From: Saccharothrix espanaensis DSM 44229
GTDB taxonomy: Bacteria; Actinomycetota; Actinomycetes; Mycobacteriales; Pseudonocardiaceae
Assembly (NCBI RefSeq): GCF_000328705.1
Contig: NC_019673.1
Span: forward strand, 8,443,501 to 8,507,500
Length of the DNA stretch: 64,000 nucleotides
Direction: 5' to 3'
Part shown: positions 25,613 to 34,343 of the stretch, in pieces
Numbering within the stretch: position 1 is the first letter of the stretch
How the letters are laid out: each line of letters opens with the position of its first letter
The notes under the pieces: generated by a model
What the model was told of the DNA's origin: nothing
What the model saw: the letters and a program-made list of their open reading frames with translations, nothing else
The model's database searches: none
Program-made: the position numbers and the translations under genes

Positions 25613-27244
25613 ATGAGCAGTGCGACCGCCCCCGTCGGCGAGGAGCCGGACGTCCACACCACGGCCGGCAAGCTGGCCGACCTGTACCGCCGCAACGACG
25701 AGGCCGTGCACGCCGGGTCCGCGCGGATGGTGGAGAAGCAGCACGCCAAGGGCAAGAAGACCGCTCGCGAGCGGATCGACCTGCTGCTCGACCCGGGCTC
25801 GTTCGTGGAGCTGGACGCGCTGGCCCGGCACCGCTCGACCAACTTCGGCCAGGAGCGCAACCGCCCCTACGGTGACGGCGTGGTGGCCGGCTACGGCACC
25901 GTCGACGGCCGCCCGGTGTGCGTGTTCAGCCAGGACGTCACGGTGTTCGGCGGTTCGCTCGGCGAGGTGTACGGCGAGAAGATCGTCAAGGTGATGGACC
26001 TGGCGATCAAGACCGGCCGGCCGATCGTTGGGATCAACGAGGGCGGCGGCGCGCGCATCCAGGAGGGCGTCGTCTCGCTCGGCCTCTACGGCGAGATCTT
26101 CCGCCGCAACGTGGCCGCGTCCGGCGTCGTGCCGCAGATCTCGCTGATCATGGGCGCGAACGCGGGCGGGCACGTGTACTCGCCGGCGCTGACCGACTTC
26201 GTGGTGATGGTCGACCAGACCTCGCACATGTTCATCACCGGCCCGGACGTGATCAAGACCGTCACCGGCGAGGACGTCGGCTTCGAGGAGCTGGGCGGCG
26301 GGCGCACGCACAACACCAAGTCGGGCAACGCGCACTACCTGGCGGGCGACGAGGACGACGCCGTCGCCTACGTCAAGGAGCTGCTGTCCTACCTGCCGGC
26401 CAACAACATGTCCGACGCCCCGGTGTTCGAGGCCGCCGACGACCTGGTGACCGGCACCGTCGAGGACTCGGTCACCGACGAGGACCGCGAGCTCGACACC
26501 CTGATCCCGGACTCCGCGAACCAGCCCTACGACATGCACGAGGTGCTCACCCGGGTGCTGGACGACGGCGAGTTCCTGGAGGTCCAGCCGCTGTTCGCGC
26601 CCAACATCCTGGTCGGCTTCGGCCGGGTCGACGGCCGCTCGGTGGGCATCGTGGCCAACCAGCCCACCCAGTTCGCGGGCTGCCTGGACATCGACGCCTC
26701 GGAGAAGGCCGCGCGGTTCGTGCGGACCTGCGACGCGTTCAACGTCCCGGTGCTGACCTTCGTGGACGTGCCGGGCTTCCTGCCGGGCACCGACCAGGAG
26801 TGGAACGGCATCATCCGGCGCGGCGCGAAGCTGATCTACGCCTACGCGGAGGCGACCGTCCCGCTGGTCACCGTGATCACCCGCAAGGCGTACGGCGGCG
26901 CGTACGACGTGATGGGCTCCAAGCACCTCGGCGCGGACGTGAACCTCGCGTGGCCCACGGCCCAGATCGCGGTCATGGGCGCGCAGGGCGCGGCGAACAT
27001 CGTGCACCGCAAGACGCTGGCCAACGCCGTGAACGAGGGCCAGGACGTCGACGCGCTGCGCGCGCAGTTGCAGCAGGAGTACGAGGACACCCTCTGCAAC
27101 CCTTACGTCGCGGCGGAGCGCGGTTACGTCGACGCCGTCATCCCACCCTCTTACACGCGGTCGTACGTCGCGCGGGCGCTGTCGATGCTCCGCGACAAGC
27201 GCGAGGTGCTGCCGCCCAAGAAGCACGGGAACATCCCACTATGA
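25613..27244 (+). CDS. accD5: Propionyl/acyl-CoA carboxylase beta (carboxyltransferase) subunit AccD5
   Basis: 543 aa, full length for the crotonase-fold carboxyltransferase. It moves the carboxyl group from biotin to propionyl-CoA. Visible are KKTARERIDLLLDPGSFVE near 46, GGGARIQEGV near 145, GANAGGHVYSPALTDFVVMV near 182 and IITRKAYGGAYDVMGSK near 425. It works with AccA3 (31.3 kb) and AccE (next gene). The ATG at 25613 is chosen over 25580. Confidence 0.95.
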   Translation: MSSATAPVGEEPDVHTTAGKLADLYRRNDEAVHAGSARMVEKQHAKGKKTARERIDLLLDPGSFVELDALARHRSTNFGQERNRPYGDGVVAGYGTVDGRPVCVFSQDVTVFGGSLGEVYGEKIVKVMDLAIKTGRPIVGINEGGGARIQEGVVSLGLYGEIFRRNVAASGVVPQISLIMGANAGGHVYSPALTDFVVMVDQTSHMFITGPDVIKTVTGEDVGFEELGGGRTHNTKSGNAHYLAGDEDDAVAYVKELLSYLPANNMSDAPVFEAADDLVTGTVEDSVTDEDRELDTLIPDSANQPYDMHEVLTRVLDDGEFLEVQPLFAPNILVGFGRVDGRSVGIVANQPTQFAGCLDIDASEKAARFVRTCDAFNVPVLTFVDVPGFLPGTDQEWNGIIRRGAKLIYAYAEATVPLVTVITRKAYGGAYDVMGSKHLGADVNLAWPTAQIAVMGAQGAANIVHRKTLANAVNEGQDVDALRAQLQQEYEDTLCNPYVAAERGYVDAVIPPSYTRSYVARALSMLRDKREVLPPKKHGNIPL

Positions 27245-27453
27245 GCGAGCGCCCTTACCTGCGCGTGGTCCGGGGCAACCCGGACGACGCGGAACTGGCC
27301 GCGCTGACGGCGGTGGTGGCGGGCCTGGCCACCGCCGGCGGCGAAACCGACGCGCCGACCCACCGCTCAGCCTGGTCCGACCGCTCCCGCCTGGTCCGCT
27401 CACCGCTGGCGCACGGCCCTGGCGCGTGGCGAGCGTCCGCCCTCCCACGCTGA
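27241..27453 (+). CDS. accE: Acyl-CoA carboxylase epsilon subunit
   Basis: 70 aa. The short epsilon chains found only in actinobacteria stabilise the alpha-beta complex. The core RVVRGNPDDAELAALTAVV (residues 8-26) is diagnostic, and SAWSDRSRLVR near 44 follows the usual pattern. It overlaps accD5 by 4 bp (ATGA). Confidence 0.92.
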   Translation: MSERPYLRVVRGNPDDAELAALTAVVAGLATAGGETDAPTHRSAWSDRSRLVRSPLAHGPGAWRASALPR

Positions 27454-27549
27454 CCGGCCCTGCGGACGAACAAGTGCTGATGACGGTGGTGGCGCCGGAC
27501 TCGCGGTGAACCCGGCACGGCAGTCGGTGCTGGAGGGGCCGGCCGCGGG

Positions 27550-27996
27550 TCAGCAGTCGACGCGGCGGCTGCTGACCTGGACGCCGTCGCCGAGCACCAT
27601 GACCTCGCGGCAGCGGGTGCCGTCGGGCAGGTGCAGGCGCACCCGCATCCAGATCCCGCCGCCCGGCGGGTGCAGGCGGGTGTCGAGCACCTCCACGCCG
27701 TCCGCGGTCACCGCCGAGGGCACCCGGGCCGGGTCGCCCTGGGCTCGCGCGGAGTCGGTCACCGTGTCCATGATCCGGTACTCGACCAGGTCGGAGCCGT
27801 TCGCGAACGGCCAGAGGGGCACTCCGTAGCCGACCGGGTCGGCGGACACCACGACCGCCGCCAGCCCGCCCACGAGGGCGAGCGGCGCGATCCACCACCA
27901 CCGCCGCCGACCACGAGCCCGATCGGTCCGGCGGACCACCAGAGCCCGGCGCTGCAACACGTCTTCGAGGTTGCCGAACCCGCGCGCGGCGCGCAT
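27550..27996 (-). CDS. Membrane-anchored hypothetical protein
   Basis: 148 aa. A basic N-terminus (RARGRRRWWW) leads into one membrane helix (IAPLALVGGLAAVVVSA near 35-52). The outer domain has a YRIMDTVTD segment and ends in a Cys. Topology suggests the C-terminal domain is outside. Family not recognised. It is convergent with accE. Confidence 0.6.
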   Translation of the reverse strand: MRAARGFGNLEDVLQRRALVVRRTDRARGRRRWWWIAPLALVGGLAAVVVSADPVGYGVPLWPFANGSDLVEYRIMDTVTDSARAQGDPARVPSAVTADGVEVLDTRLHPPGGGIWMRVRLHLPDGTRCREVMVLGDGVQVSSRRVDC

Positions 27997-28089
27997 CGGT
28001 AGTTCTACGCAGCGGCCCCGCGGATCACCCCCGGTCCGACGCACGCGGCGCCGCCGGCGTTCCCGGCCGGGGCCGTTAGGGTTCCGGGC

Positions 28090-28695
28090 GTGCGATTCGT
28101 GCTTGCTTCCGCCTCCCCCGCCCGGCTGACCGTGCTGCGCAACGCCGGCGTCGAACCCGTGGTCCGCGTGTCGGGCGTGGACGAGGACGCGGTGGCCGCC
28201 GCGCTGCCCGACCCCGAGCCCGCCGAGCTGGTCACCGCCCTGGCCGTCGCCAAGGCCGAGGCCGTCGCGGGCGACGAGCGCGACGCCGTGGTCGTCGGCT
28301 GCGACTCGATGCTGCTCACCCCCGACGGCGACGTGGAGGGCAAGCCCGGCACGGTCGAGGTGGCGCGCGAGCGGTGGCGGCGGATGGCCGGCCGGTCGGG
28401 CACCCTGCTCACCGGGCACGCCGTGCTGCGCGTGGTCGACGGGCGCATCGCCGAGCGGGCGGCCGGCCACGAGGCGACCGTGGTCCGGTTCGGCACGCCG
28501 TCCGAGGCGGAGCTGGAGGCGTACCTGGCCTCCGGCGAGCCGCTGGGCGTGGCCGGGGCGTTCACCCTCGACGGGCGCGGCGGCTGGTTCGTCGACGGCA
28601 TCGACGGCGACCCGTCGAGCGTGATCGGCATCAGCCTGCCGCTCACCCGCCGGCTGCTGCGTCAAGTGGACGTGGCGATGTCCGACATCTGGTAG
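28090..28695 (+). CDS. maf: Maf-like nucleoside triphosphate pyrophosphatase
   Basis: 201 aa. The start FVLASASPARLTVLRNAGV is the Maf signature, followed by VVGCDSML near 74 and GKPGTVEVARERW near 88. These enzymes hydrolyse non-canonical or excess nucleotides. The place beside accD5/accE matches Rv3282. GTG start. Confidence 0.94.
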   Translation: MRFVLASASPARLTVLRNAGVEPVVRVSGVDEDAVAAALPDPEPAELVTALAVAKAEAVAGDERDAVVVGCDSMLLTPDGDVEGKPGTVEVARERWRRMAGRSGTLLTGHAVLRVVDGRIAERAAGHEATVVRFGTPSEAELEAYLASGEPLGVAGAFTLDGRGGWFVDGIDGDPSSVIGISLPLTRRLLRQVDVAMSDIW

Positions 28696-28756
28696 CCGTT
28701 GTCACATTTCCGCTGATCCGGGAAGCTCGCCCCGAGGTGTGGCGTTGGGGGAGCCG

Positions 28757-28828
28757 ATGAACGAATTGCTGACGCGCCGCCGTCACATCGACTTCGGGCG
28801 CAGGACGAGCACGGGCTGTCACGGCTGA
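28757..28828 (+). CDS. Putative regulatory leader peptide (RRHxD...C type)
   Basis: A 23-codon ORF with ATG at 28757, GGGGGAG upstream and TGA at 28826-28828. It contains LLTRRRHIDFGRR and ends with a Cys (GCHG). This matches, from memory, the actinobacterial leader peptides that begin roughly ...ERRHVDLLRV and end in Cys, found mostly ahead of sulfur and cysteine genes. It lies 41 bp before the symporter gene, so it may control it by attenuation. Confidence 0.6.
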   Translation: MNELLTRRRHIDFGRRTSTGCHG

Positions 28829-28869
28829 CCGCCGTCCCAGTCCTGCCCTGCGCACCCCCGGAGCCCGAG

Positions 28870-30207
28870 ATGTCGTTCGTCCGCACCTACACCAAGCCGA
28901 AGGTCTTCGGCCTCACCGTGCTCGTCGCGCTCGTGCTGGGCGCGCTCGCGGGCTGGCTCGCGAAGTCCGTCCCGCTGCCCTGGCTGACCACCACGCTGGG
29001 CAAGATCGGCGGCACGTTCACCAGCCTGCTGCAGTTCACCGTCATCCCGCTGGTGTTCACCGCGATCGTCGTCGGCATCACCAGCCTGCGCCGGCTCGGC
29101 AGCTCGCGGGCCGCGCGGCTGGGCGGCAAGACGCTGCTCTGGTTCGCGATCACCTCGCTGATCGCCGTGCTCATCGGGCTGGCGATCGCGCTGATCTTCA
29201 AGCCCGGCACAGGTGTCCAGGTGACACCGACGGACGCGGCGGTCAAGCGGCTGGCCACCCGCGAGGGCGGCTCGTGGAGCACCCTGCTGGACAGCCTGGT
29301 GCCGTCGAACATCTTCAGCGCCTTCACCGAGGGCGAGGTGCTCCAGGTCGTGTTCATCGCGATCCTGGTCGGCTTCGCCGCGTACGCGCTGGGCGAGAAG
29401 GCCGCGCCGTTCGTGAGCTTCACCCGGTCGGCGTTCGACCTGGTGCAGAAGATCGTCGGCTGGATCGTGCTGCTCGCCCCGCTCGGGGTGTTCGGCCTGA
29501 TCGGCACGGCGTTCGCGACCTACGGCAACTCGTTCGTGCAGCCGCTGTTCAGCCTGATCGCGACCGTGTACGGCGGGACGCTGCTGGTGCTGTTCGTGGT
29601 GTACCCGGTGCTGCTGCGGTTCGTCGGCAAGGTCAACCCGGTGACGTTCTTCTCGAAGGCGTGGACGGCCATCCAGTTCGCGTTCGTGTCCCGCTCGTCG
29701 GGCGCGACCCTGCCGCTGAGCAGGCAGACCGCCGCGAACCTCGGCGTGGACGACGACTACGCGTCGTTCGCGGTGCCGCTGGGCACGACGACGAAGATGG
29801 ACGGTTGCGCGGCGGTGTACCCGGCGATCGCGACGGTGTTCATCGCGAACCTGTTCGGGGTCGAGCTCGGCCTGTGGCAGTACGTGGCGATCGTGGCGGT
29901 GGCGGTGTTCGGCGCGCTGGCGACGGCGGGCACGACCGGCTGGTTCACGATGCTGACGCTGACCCTGGGCGCGGTGAACATGCCGCCCGAGGTGATCGCG
30001 ACCGGCGTGGCCGTGGTCTACGCGATCGACCCGATCCTGGACATGGTCCGCACCGCGACCAACGTGGCGGGCCAGATCACCGTCCCGGTCCTGGTCGCCC
30101 GCTCGGAGGGCCTGCTGGACGACGAGGTGCTCAACGCGCCGAGCGAGCCGCCCCTGCTCGCCGGCCCCCGCGAGCCCGTCGCCACCGGCCGCATCAGCCC
30201 CGCCTGA
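28870..30207 (+). CDS. Dicarboxylate/amino acid:cation symporter (DAACS family)
   Basis: 445 aa membrane transporter of the glutamate/dicarboxylate/cystine sodium- or proton-symporter family. Transport-core motifs are SRSSGATLPLS near 277 (hairpin HP1), PLGTTTKMDGCAAVYPAIAT near 300 and ATAGTTGWFTMLTLTL near 355 (HP2), then DPILDMVRTATNV near 386. The family includes GltP, DctA and the cystine carrier TcyP; the substrate is not settled by sequence. The leader peptide just upstream hints at cystine. Confidence 0.93.
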   Translation: MSFVRTYTKPKVFGLTVLVALVLGALAGWLAKSVPLPWLTTTLGKIGGTFTSLLQFTVIPLVFTAIVVGITSLRRLGSSRAARLGGKTLLWFAITSLIAVLIGLAIALIFKPGTGVQVTPTDAAVKRLATREGGSWSTLLDSLVPSNIFSAFTEGEVLQVVFIAILVGFAAYALGEKAAPFVSFTRSAFDLVQKIVGWIVLLAPLGVFGLIGTAFATYGNSFVQPLFSLIATVYGGTLLVLFVVYPVLLRFVGKVNPVTFFSKAWTAIQFAFVSRSSGATLPLSRQTAANLGVDDDYASFAVPLGTTTKMDGCAAVYPAIATVFIANLFGVELGLWQYVAIVAVAVFGALATAGTTGWFTMLTLTLGAVNMPPEVIATGVAVVYAIDPILDMVRTATNVAGQITVPVLVARSEGLLDDEVLNAPSEPPLLAGPREPVATGRISPA

Positions 30208-30315
30208 CCCGCCCCACCCAGCCCTGGTCCGGCCAGGTTCGATCCGGCCGACCCTGACCCGGCCAGCTCTGAGCCGGCCAGCCCTGAGCCGGCCGGACCT
30301 GACCGACTGCTCACC

Positions 30316-30354
30316 ACTCGGCCCGAGCCCCCCAACCGGGGTCTCGGGCCGAGT
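30316..30354. terminator. Strong hairpin terminator between convergent genes
   Basis: ACTCGGCCCGAG and CTCGGGCCGAGT form a perfect 12-bp stem, and CCCC/GGGG pairs extend it inside the loop. It lies between the symporter gene and the minus-strand FG-GAP gene. The 80 bp before it also carry short repeats of a CCGGCCAG...TGAGC type. Confidence 0.7.
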
Positions 30355-30456
30355 CGCACCGGTCGCGCCGGCGGCCCCGGCCGCGAGTTCGGAACCACCC
30401 GTGACCTGCGGCGGGCCGGCGATTGTCGGTACCCGGTGGGACAATGATCATCGGGG

Positions 30457-30510
30457 GCCGGCGGCCGCCACCGGCGGGGCCGGCGGCCGCCACCGGCGGG
30501 GCCGGCGGGC
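30457..30510. repeat. 22-bp tandem repeat, about 2.4 copies
   Basis: A 22-bp GC-only-rich unit starting GCCGGCGGCCGCC occurs at 30457-30478 and identically at 30479-30500, followed by a partial third copy. It sits just past the 3' end of the FG-GAP gene. No gene seen. Confidence 0.7.
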
Positions 30511-30550
30511 GGCAGTGCGCGGCCGGCGGTCCTGGGCAGCAGACGGTGGG

Positions 30551-31246
30551 TCAGGCGCCACAAGGGCGGAGTTGGGCGGGGGCCGGGGTGACGTCCGGCC
30601 AGCCGGGCAGGAGGTCCTGGGTGGCCACCACCGTCGTGCAGCCGAGTTCCGCCTTGTCGCCCACCAGCGAGAACACCTGGGCGAACCGCCGCGAGCAGTC
30701 CACCCCGGGGCTGCACGCCCGCTGCACCGCCACCACGTCGTCCACCCCGTCCGCGTTGACGTCGCCCAACCCCAGGTAACCGCCGCTGGCCACGTACGGC
30801 AGCTGCGCGCGCGACCAGGCCCCGCCTCGCCGCACCAGCAGTTCGCCGCGCACCTCGCCGCCCACCGACCCGTGCACCAGGCACACCGACACCACCGCGT
30901 CCCGGCACTCCAGCGAGTCGGCGGTGATCGCCGCGCCGGACTCGGCGATGGTCAGCTCGAAGATGTTGTTCCCGGACGCCCCGTTGGTCCGGATCCGGCC
31001 GACGCCCTGGCCGATCAGCACCTCCACCGCGTCCCCGCCGACGTCCGCGCGGACCACCGACTGGCAGGCGACCGACCCGCAGCGCAGGTCGTCCACGCTC
31101 GGCCCGGTGGTCGGCGCGGCCGGCTCGGGCGGGCGCAGCGACCACGCGATGACCATCCCGGCGACGGTCGTGGCCACGGCGAGGGACGCCACGAGCAGCG
31201 CGGCAACCGGCGGTCGGGTCACGATCGCCGATTGTCGCACCCGCAC
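30551..31246 (-). CDS. Membrane-anchored outer protein with one FG-GAP/VCBS-like motif
   Basis: 231 aa. One N-terminal membrane helix (about 15-37) is followed by an outer region with six or more Cys and a single calcium-binding-like strand LGLGDVNADGVDDVVAV near 172-188. FG-GAP repeats usually come in sets of seven, so a single one suggests a short accessory domain. The GTG at 31246 is used; internal GTGs are possible starts. Function unknown. Confidence 0.6.
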   Translation of the reverse strand: MRVRQSAIVTRPPVAALLVASLAVATTVAGMVIAWSLRPPEPAAPTTGPSVDDLRCGSVACQSVVRADVGGDAVEVLIGQGVGRIRTNGASGNNIFELTIAESGAAITADSLECRDAVVSVCLVHGSVGGEVRGELLVRRGGAWSRAQLPYVASGGYLGLGDVNADGVDDVVAVQRACSPGVDCSRRFAQVFSLVGDKAELGCTTVVATQDLLPGWPDVTPAPAQLRPCGA

Positions 31247-31337
31247 GTGAGCTGTCTCTCCACCACGACTTACTGGCGAGTACTAAACTCCCCGTCCATT
31301 GCCGCTCCGCACCAGCGTTGCCAGGAGGTAGGACGTC

Positions 31338-33101
31338 GTGTCGCTGCGCAAGGTCCTCGTCGCCAACCGCGGTGAGATCGCCGTCCGGGTCATCCGCGCC
31401 TGTCAGGACGCCGGTCTGGCCAGCGTCGTCGGCTACGCCGACCCGGACCGGGACGCCCCGTTCGTCCGGCTCGCGGACGAGGCGTTCGCCCTCGGCGGCA
31501 GCACGCCGGGTGACACCTACCTCTCGGTGGACAAGCTCCTCGACGTGGCCAAGCGCGCGGGCGCGGACTCGGTGCACCCCGGTTACGGGTTCCTGTCCGA
31601 GAACGCCGACTTCGCGCAGGCCGTGCTGGACGCGGGCCTGGTCTGGATCGGGCCGACGCCGCAGGCGATCCGCGACCTGGGCGACAAGGTGACCGCGCGG
31701 CACATCGCGATGCGCGCGGGCGCGCCGCTGGTGCCCGGCACCAAGGACCCGGTGGCCGGGCCGGACGAGGTGGTCGCGTTCGCCCGCGAGCACGGCCTGC
31801 CGGTGGCGATCAAGGCGGCGTTCGGCGGCGGCGGGCGCGGCCTGAAGGTCGCGCGCACGCTGGAGGAGATCCCGGAGCTGTTCGACAGCGCGGTGCGCGA
31901 GGCGGTCACCGCGTTCGGTCGCGGCGAGTGCTTCGTGGAGCGCTACCTGGACAAGCCGCGCCACGTCGAGGCGCAGGTGCTCGCCGACCAGCACGGCAAC
32001 GTGGTCGTGGTCGGCACCCGCGACTGCTCGTTGCAGCGCCGGCACCAGAAGCTGGTCGAGGAGGCGCCCGCGCCGTTCCTCACCGACGAGCAGCGGGCGG
32101 CCATCCACACGTCGGCGCGGGCGATCTGCAAGGAGGCCGGCTACCACGGCGCGGGCACGGTGGAGTACCTGGTCGCGGTGGACGGCACGATCTCGTTCCT
32201 GGAGGTCAACACCCGGCTCCAGGTCGAGCACCCGGTCAGCGAGGAGACCGCCGGTCTCGACCTGGTGCGCGAGCAGTTCCGGATCGCGGCCGGCGAGCCG
32301 CTGCGGTTCACCGAGGACCCGACCCCGCGCGGCCACTCGATCGAGTTCCGGATCAACGGCGAGGACGCGGGCCGCGGCTTCCTGCCCGCCCCCGGCACGG
32401 TGACGACGTTCGTCGCGCCGTCCGGGCCCGGGGTCCGGGTGGACGCGGGCGTCGAGAGCGGCACGGTGATCGGCGGTCAGTTCGACTCGTTGCTGGCCAA
32501 GCTGATCGTCACCGGCGAGGACCGCACCCAGGCGCTGGAGCGGGCCCGGCGGGCGCTGGACGAGATGGTCGTGGAGGGCATGGCGACCGTCCTGCCGTTC
32601 CACCGCCGGATCGTCCGCGACCCGGCCTACGTCGGCACCGACCGGGGTTTCACCGTGCACACCCGGTGGATCGAGACCGAGTTCGACAACACCATCGAGC
32701 CGTTCACCGACGGCGCGGAGGCCGGCGAGGACGAGCCGCGGCAGACCGTCGTGGTCGAGGTCGGCGGCCGCCGGCTGGAGGTGTCGCTGCCCGGTGACCT
32801 CGCGGTCGGCGGCGCGGCACCGAAGCCGGGCGCGAAGGCCAAGCCGCGCAAGCGGGGCGGCGGCAAGGGCGGCGCGGCGGTGTCCGGCGACGCGGTGACC
32901 GCGCCCATGCAGGGCACGATCGTCAAGGTGGCGGTGGAGGACGGGCAGCGGGTCGAGGCGGGCGAGCTGATCGTCGTGCTGGAGGCCATGAAGATGGAGA
33001 ACCAGGTGACCGCGCACCGGGCGGGCACCGTGACCGGTCTCTCCGCCGAACCCGGCACGACGGTCACCCAGGGCACCGTGCTCTGCGAAATCAAGGAATA
33101 A
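31338..33101 (+). CDS. accA3: Acetyl/propionyl-CoA carboxylase alpha subunit AccA3
   Basis: 587 aa fusing biotin carboxylase (about 1-450) and biotin carrier (about 515-587). Motifs are KVLVANRGEIAVRVIRAC at the start, HPGYGFLSENADFA near 78, FGGGGRGLKVAR near 162, the active-site region EVNTRLQVEHPVSEET near 290 and the biotinylated Lys in EAMKMEN near 550. It forms methylmalonyl-CoA with AccD5/AccE and is biotinylated by BirA. GTG start. A short TACT/AGTA dyad lies about 60 bp upstream. Confidence 0.96.
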   Translation: MSLRKVLVANRGEIAVRVIRACQDAGLASVVGYADPDRDAPFVRLADEAFALGGSTPGDTYLSVDKLLDVAKRAGADSVHPGYGFLSENADFAQAVLDAGLVWIGPTPQAIRDLGDKVTARHIAMRAGAPLVPGTKDPVAGPDEVVAFAREHGLPVAIKAAFGGGGRGLKVARTLEEIPELFDSAVREAVTAFGRGECFVERYLDKPRHVEAQVLADQHGNVVVVGTRDCSLQRRHQKLVEEAPAPFLTDEQRAAIHTSARAICKEAGYHGAGTVEYLVAVDGTISFLEVNTRLQVEHPVSEETAGLDLVREQFRIAAGEPLRFTEDPTPRGHSIEFRINGEDAGRGFLPAPGTVTTFVAPSGPGVRVDAGVESGTVIGGQFDSLLAKLIVTGEDRTQALERARRALDEMVVEGMATVLPFHRRIVRDPAYVGTDRGFTVHTRWIETEFDNTIEPFTDGAEAGEDEPRQTVVVEVGGRRLEVSLPGDLAVGGAAPKPGAKAKPRKRGGGKGGAAVSGDAVTAPMQGTIVKVAVEDGQRVEAGELIVVLEAMKMENQVTAHRAGTVTGLSAEPGTTVTQGTVLCEIKE

Positions 33102-33111
33102 GCTCGACGGC

Positions 33112-33504
33112 GTGGGCGAACGGGACATCCGGATCGGTGACGCGGATCGCGAACAGGCGCTCCGACTGCTGGGCGAACACCTCGGCGAGGGCCGGATGGA
33201 CGTCGACGAGTACGGCGACCGGTCGGCCCGGGTGACCGCGGCGAAGACCAGGGGCGAGCTGCTGGCGCTGTTCGGCGACCTGCCGGCACCGCACCCGGTG
33301 TTCGCGCAGGTGGCTCCGCTGCCGTCGGCGACGCCCGCGCCGCGCGGCCGGTTCCAGCTCGACCCGAGGATCGCGTCGGCGATCGTGCCCGCGGTCGGGA
33401 TCCTGTGCGTGCTGCTGTTCTTCTTCGCGGTCCGCAGCCCGTTCATCTTCCTGGTGGTGCCGGCGGTGGCGGTGCTGATCGGCCGCGCGGGCGGGCGGCG
33501 GTGA
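33112..33504 (+). CDS. DUF1707 (SHOCT-like) membrane protein
   Basis: 130 aa. The N-terminal DUF1707 domain reads IRIGDADREQALRLLGEHL, then GRMDVDEYGDR. Two hydrophobic segments close the protein (near 85-105 and 108-122). Members are common in actinobacteria and of unknown role. It starts 10 bp after accA3 and overlaps the next gene by 4 bp (GTGA). Confidence 0.9.
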   Translation: MGERDIRIGDADREQALRLLGEHLGEGRMDVDEYGDRSARVTAAKTRGELLALFGDLPAPHPVFAQVAPLPSATPAPRGRFQLDPRIASAIVPAVGILCVLLFFFAVRSPFIFLVVPAVAVLIGRAGGRR

Positions 33505-34094
33505 CGCTGCTCCTGCTCGACCTCGACGGCGTGCTGCGCGAGTTCGGCCCGGACGACCCGGTGGAGGACGCGTTCGGCCTGCCGCGCGGCTCGCTGGGCC
33601 GGCTCGCCTTCTCGCTGGTCGGGCCGGCGCTGGTCGGCGAGGTGCCGGACGCGCGGTGGCGGGCGGCGATCCGCGACCGGCTGGCGGCGGACGTCGGCCC
33701 CGACGCGGCCCGGGACGCGGTGGCCGCGTGGAGCCGGCTGGGCGCGGTCGTGCCGGCGGCTCTGGACCTGGTCCGGGTGGTGCGGCGGCGGCACCGGGTG
33801 GCGTTGTTCAGCAACGCGACCGACCGGCTGCCGGCCGACCTGCGGGCGCTGGGCCTGGACCGCGAACTGGACGACGTGGTCACCTCGGCGGAACTCGGCG
33901 CGGCCAAGCCGGACCCGTTGGCGTTCCGCAAGGCCCTGGCCCGGCTGGGCGTGCCGGCCGGCGAGACGGTGTTCTGCGACGACAGCGCGGCCAACGCCGC
34001 CGGTGCGGTGGAGGCTGGCATCGACGGCGCGCACACGCCCGACACCGCCGCGCTGCACGCCGCCCTGGCCGCTCGGGGACTGCTCGGTGGCTGA
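33501..34094 (+). CDS. HAD-family hydrolase
   Basis: 197 aa. HAD motifs: LLLLDLDGVLREF near 3-15 (nucleophile Asp in DLDG), VALFSNATDRLP near 95 (motif II Ser), Lys in AELGAAKPDPLAF near 130 and acidic FCDDSAANAAGA near 155. A phosphatase acting on a small molecule is likely; the substrate is unknown. It is coupled to DUF1707 (GTGA overlap) and overlaps the next gene by 8 bp. Confidence 0.9.
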   Translation: MTLLLLDLDGVLREFGPDDPVEDAFGLPRGSLGRLAFSLVGPALVGEVPDARWRAAIRDRLAADVGPDAARDAVAAWSRLGAVVPAALDLVRVVRRRHRVALFSNATDRLPADLRALGLDRELDDVVTSAELGAAKPDPLAFRKALARLGVPAGETVFCDDSAANAAGAVEAGIDGAHTPDTAALHAALAARGLLGG

Positions 34095-34332
34095 GTTCCT
34101 GCTGCTCGTCCTGCACGACCGGGACGAGGCCGAAGCGCTCGCCCGCGACCTGCGCGCGGCGGGCTGGACACCCTGCGCCGTCCACAAGGACCTGCTGGCC
34201 GGCGAGGACGACGCCGAGGACGCGGACTGGGTCGTCGAGGTGACCACCGCCCCCGACGGCACCCCCGCGCCCGCCCGCCGGGCCGAACTCGAAGCGCTGG
34301 CCGAACGCCACGACGGGTTCGTGACGGACTAG
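34087..34332 (+). CDS. Small RraB-like domain protein
   Basis: 81 aa. The fold pattern is beta-alpha-beta-beta-alpha: EFLLLVLHDRDEAEALARDL, WVVEVTTAPDGTPAP, then a last helix RRAELEALAERH. This resembles the RraB (ribonuclease E inhibitor) domain used widely in actinobacteria; the likeness is moderate and the function unproven. GTG start inside the end of the HAD gene. Confidence 0.65.
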   Translation: MAEFLLLVLHDRDEAEALARDLRAAGWTPCAVHKDLLAGEDDAEDADWVVEVTTAPDGTPAPARRAELEALAERHDGFVTD

Positions 34333-34343
34333 TCTCGCCGGCC

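Noticed and set aside
31270..31286. TTACTGGCGAGTACTAA dyad upstream of accA3
   Set aside because: Only 4-5 bp arms; too short to call an operator without comparison to relatives.
30018..34262. Very long minus-strand open frame opposite accA3 and neighbours
   Set aside because: High-GC shadow frame: Arg/His/Pro-rich, no domains, exactly opposite well-supported genes.
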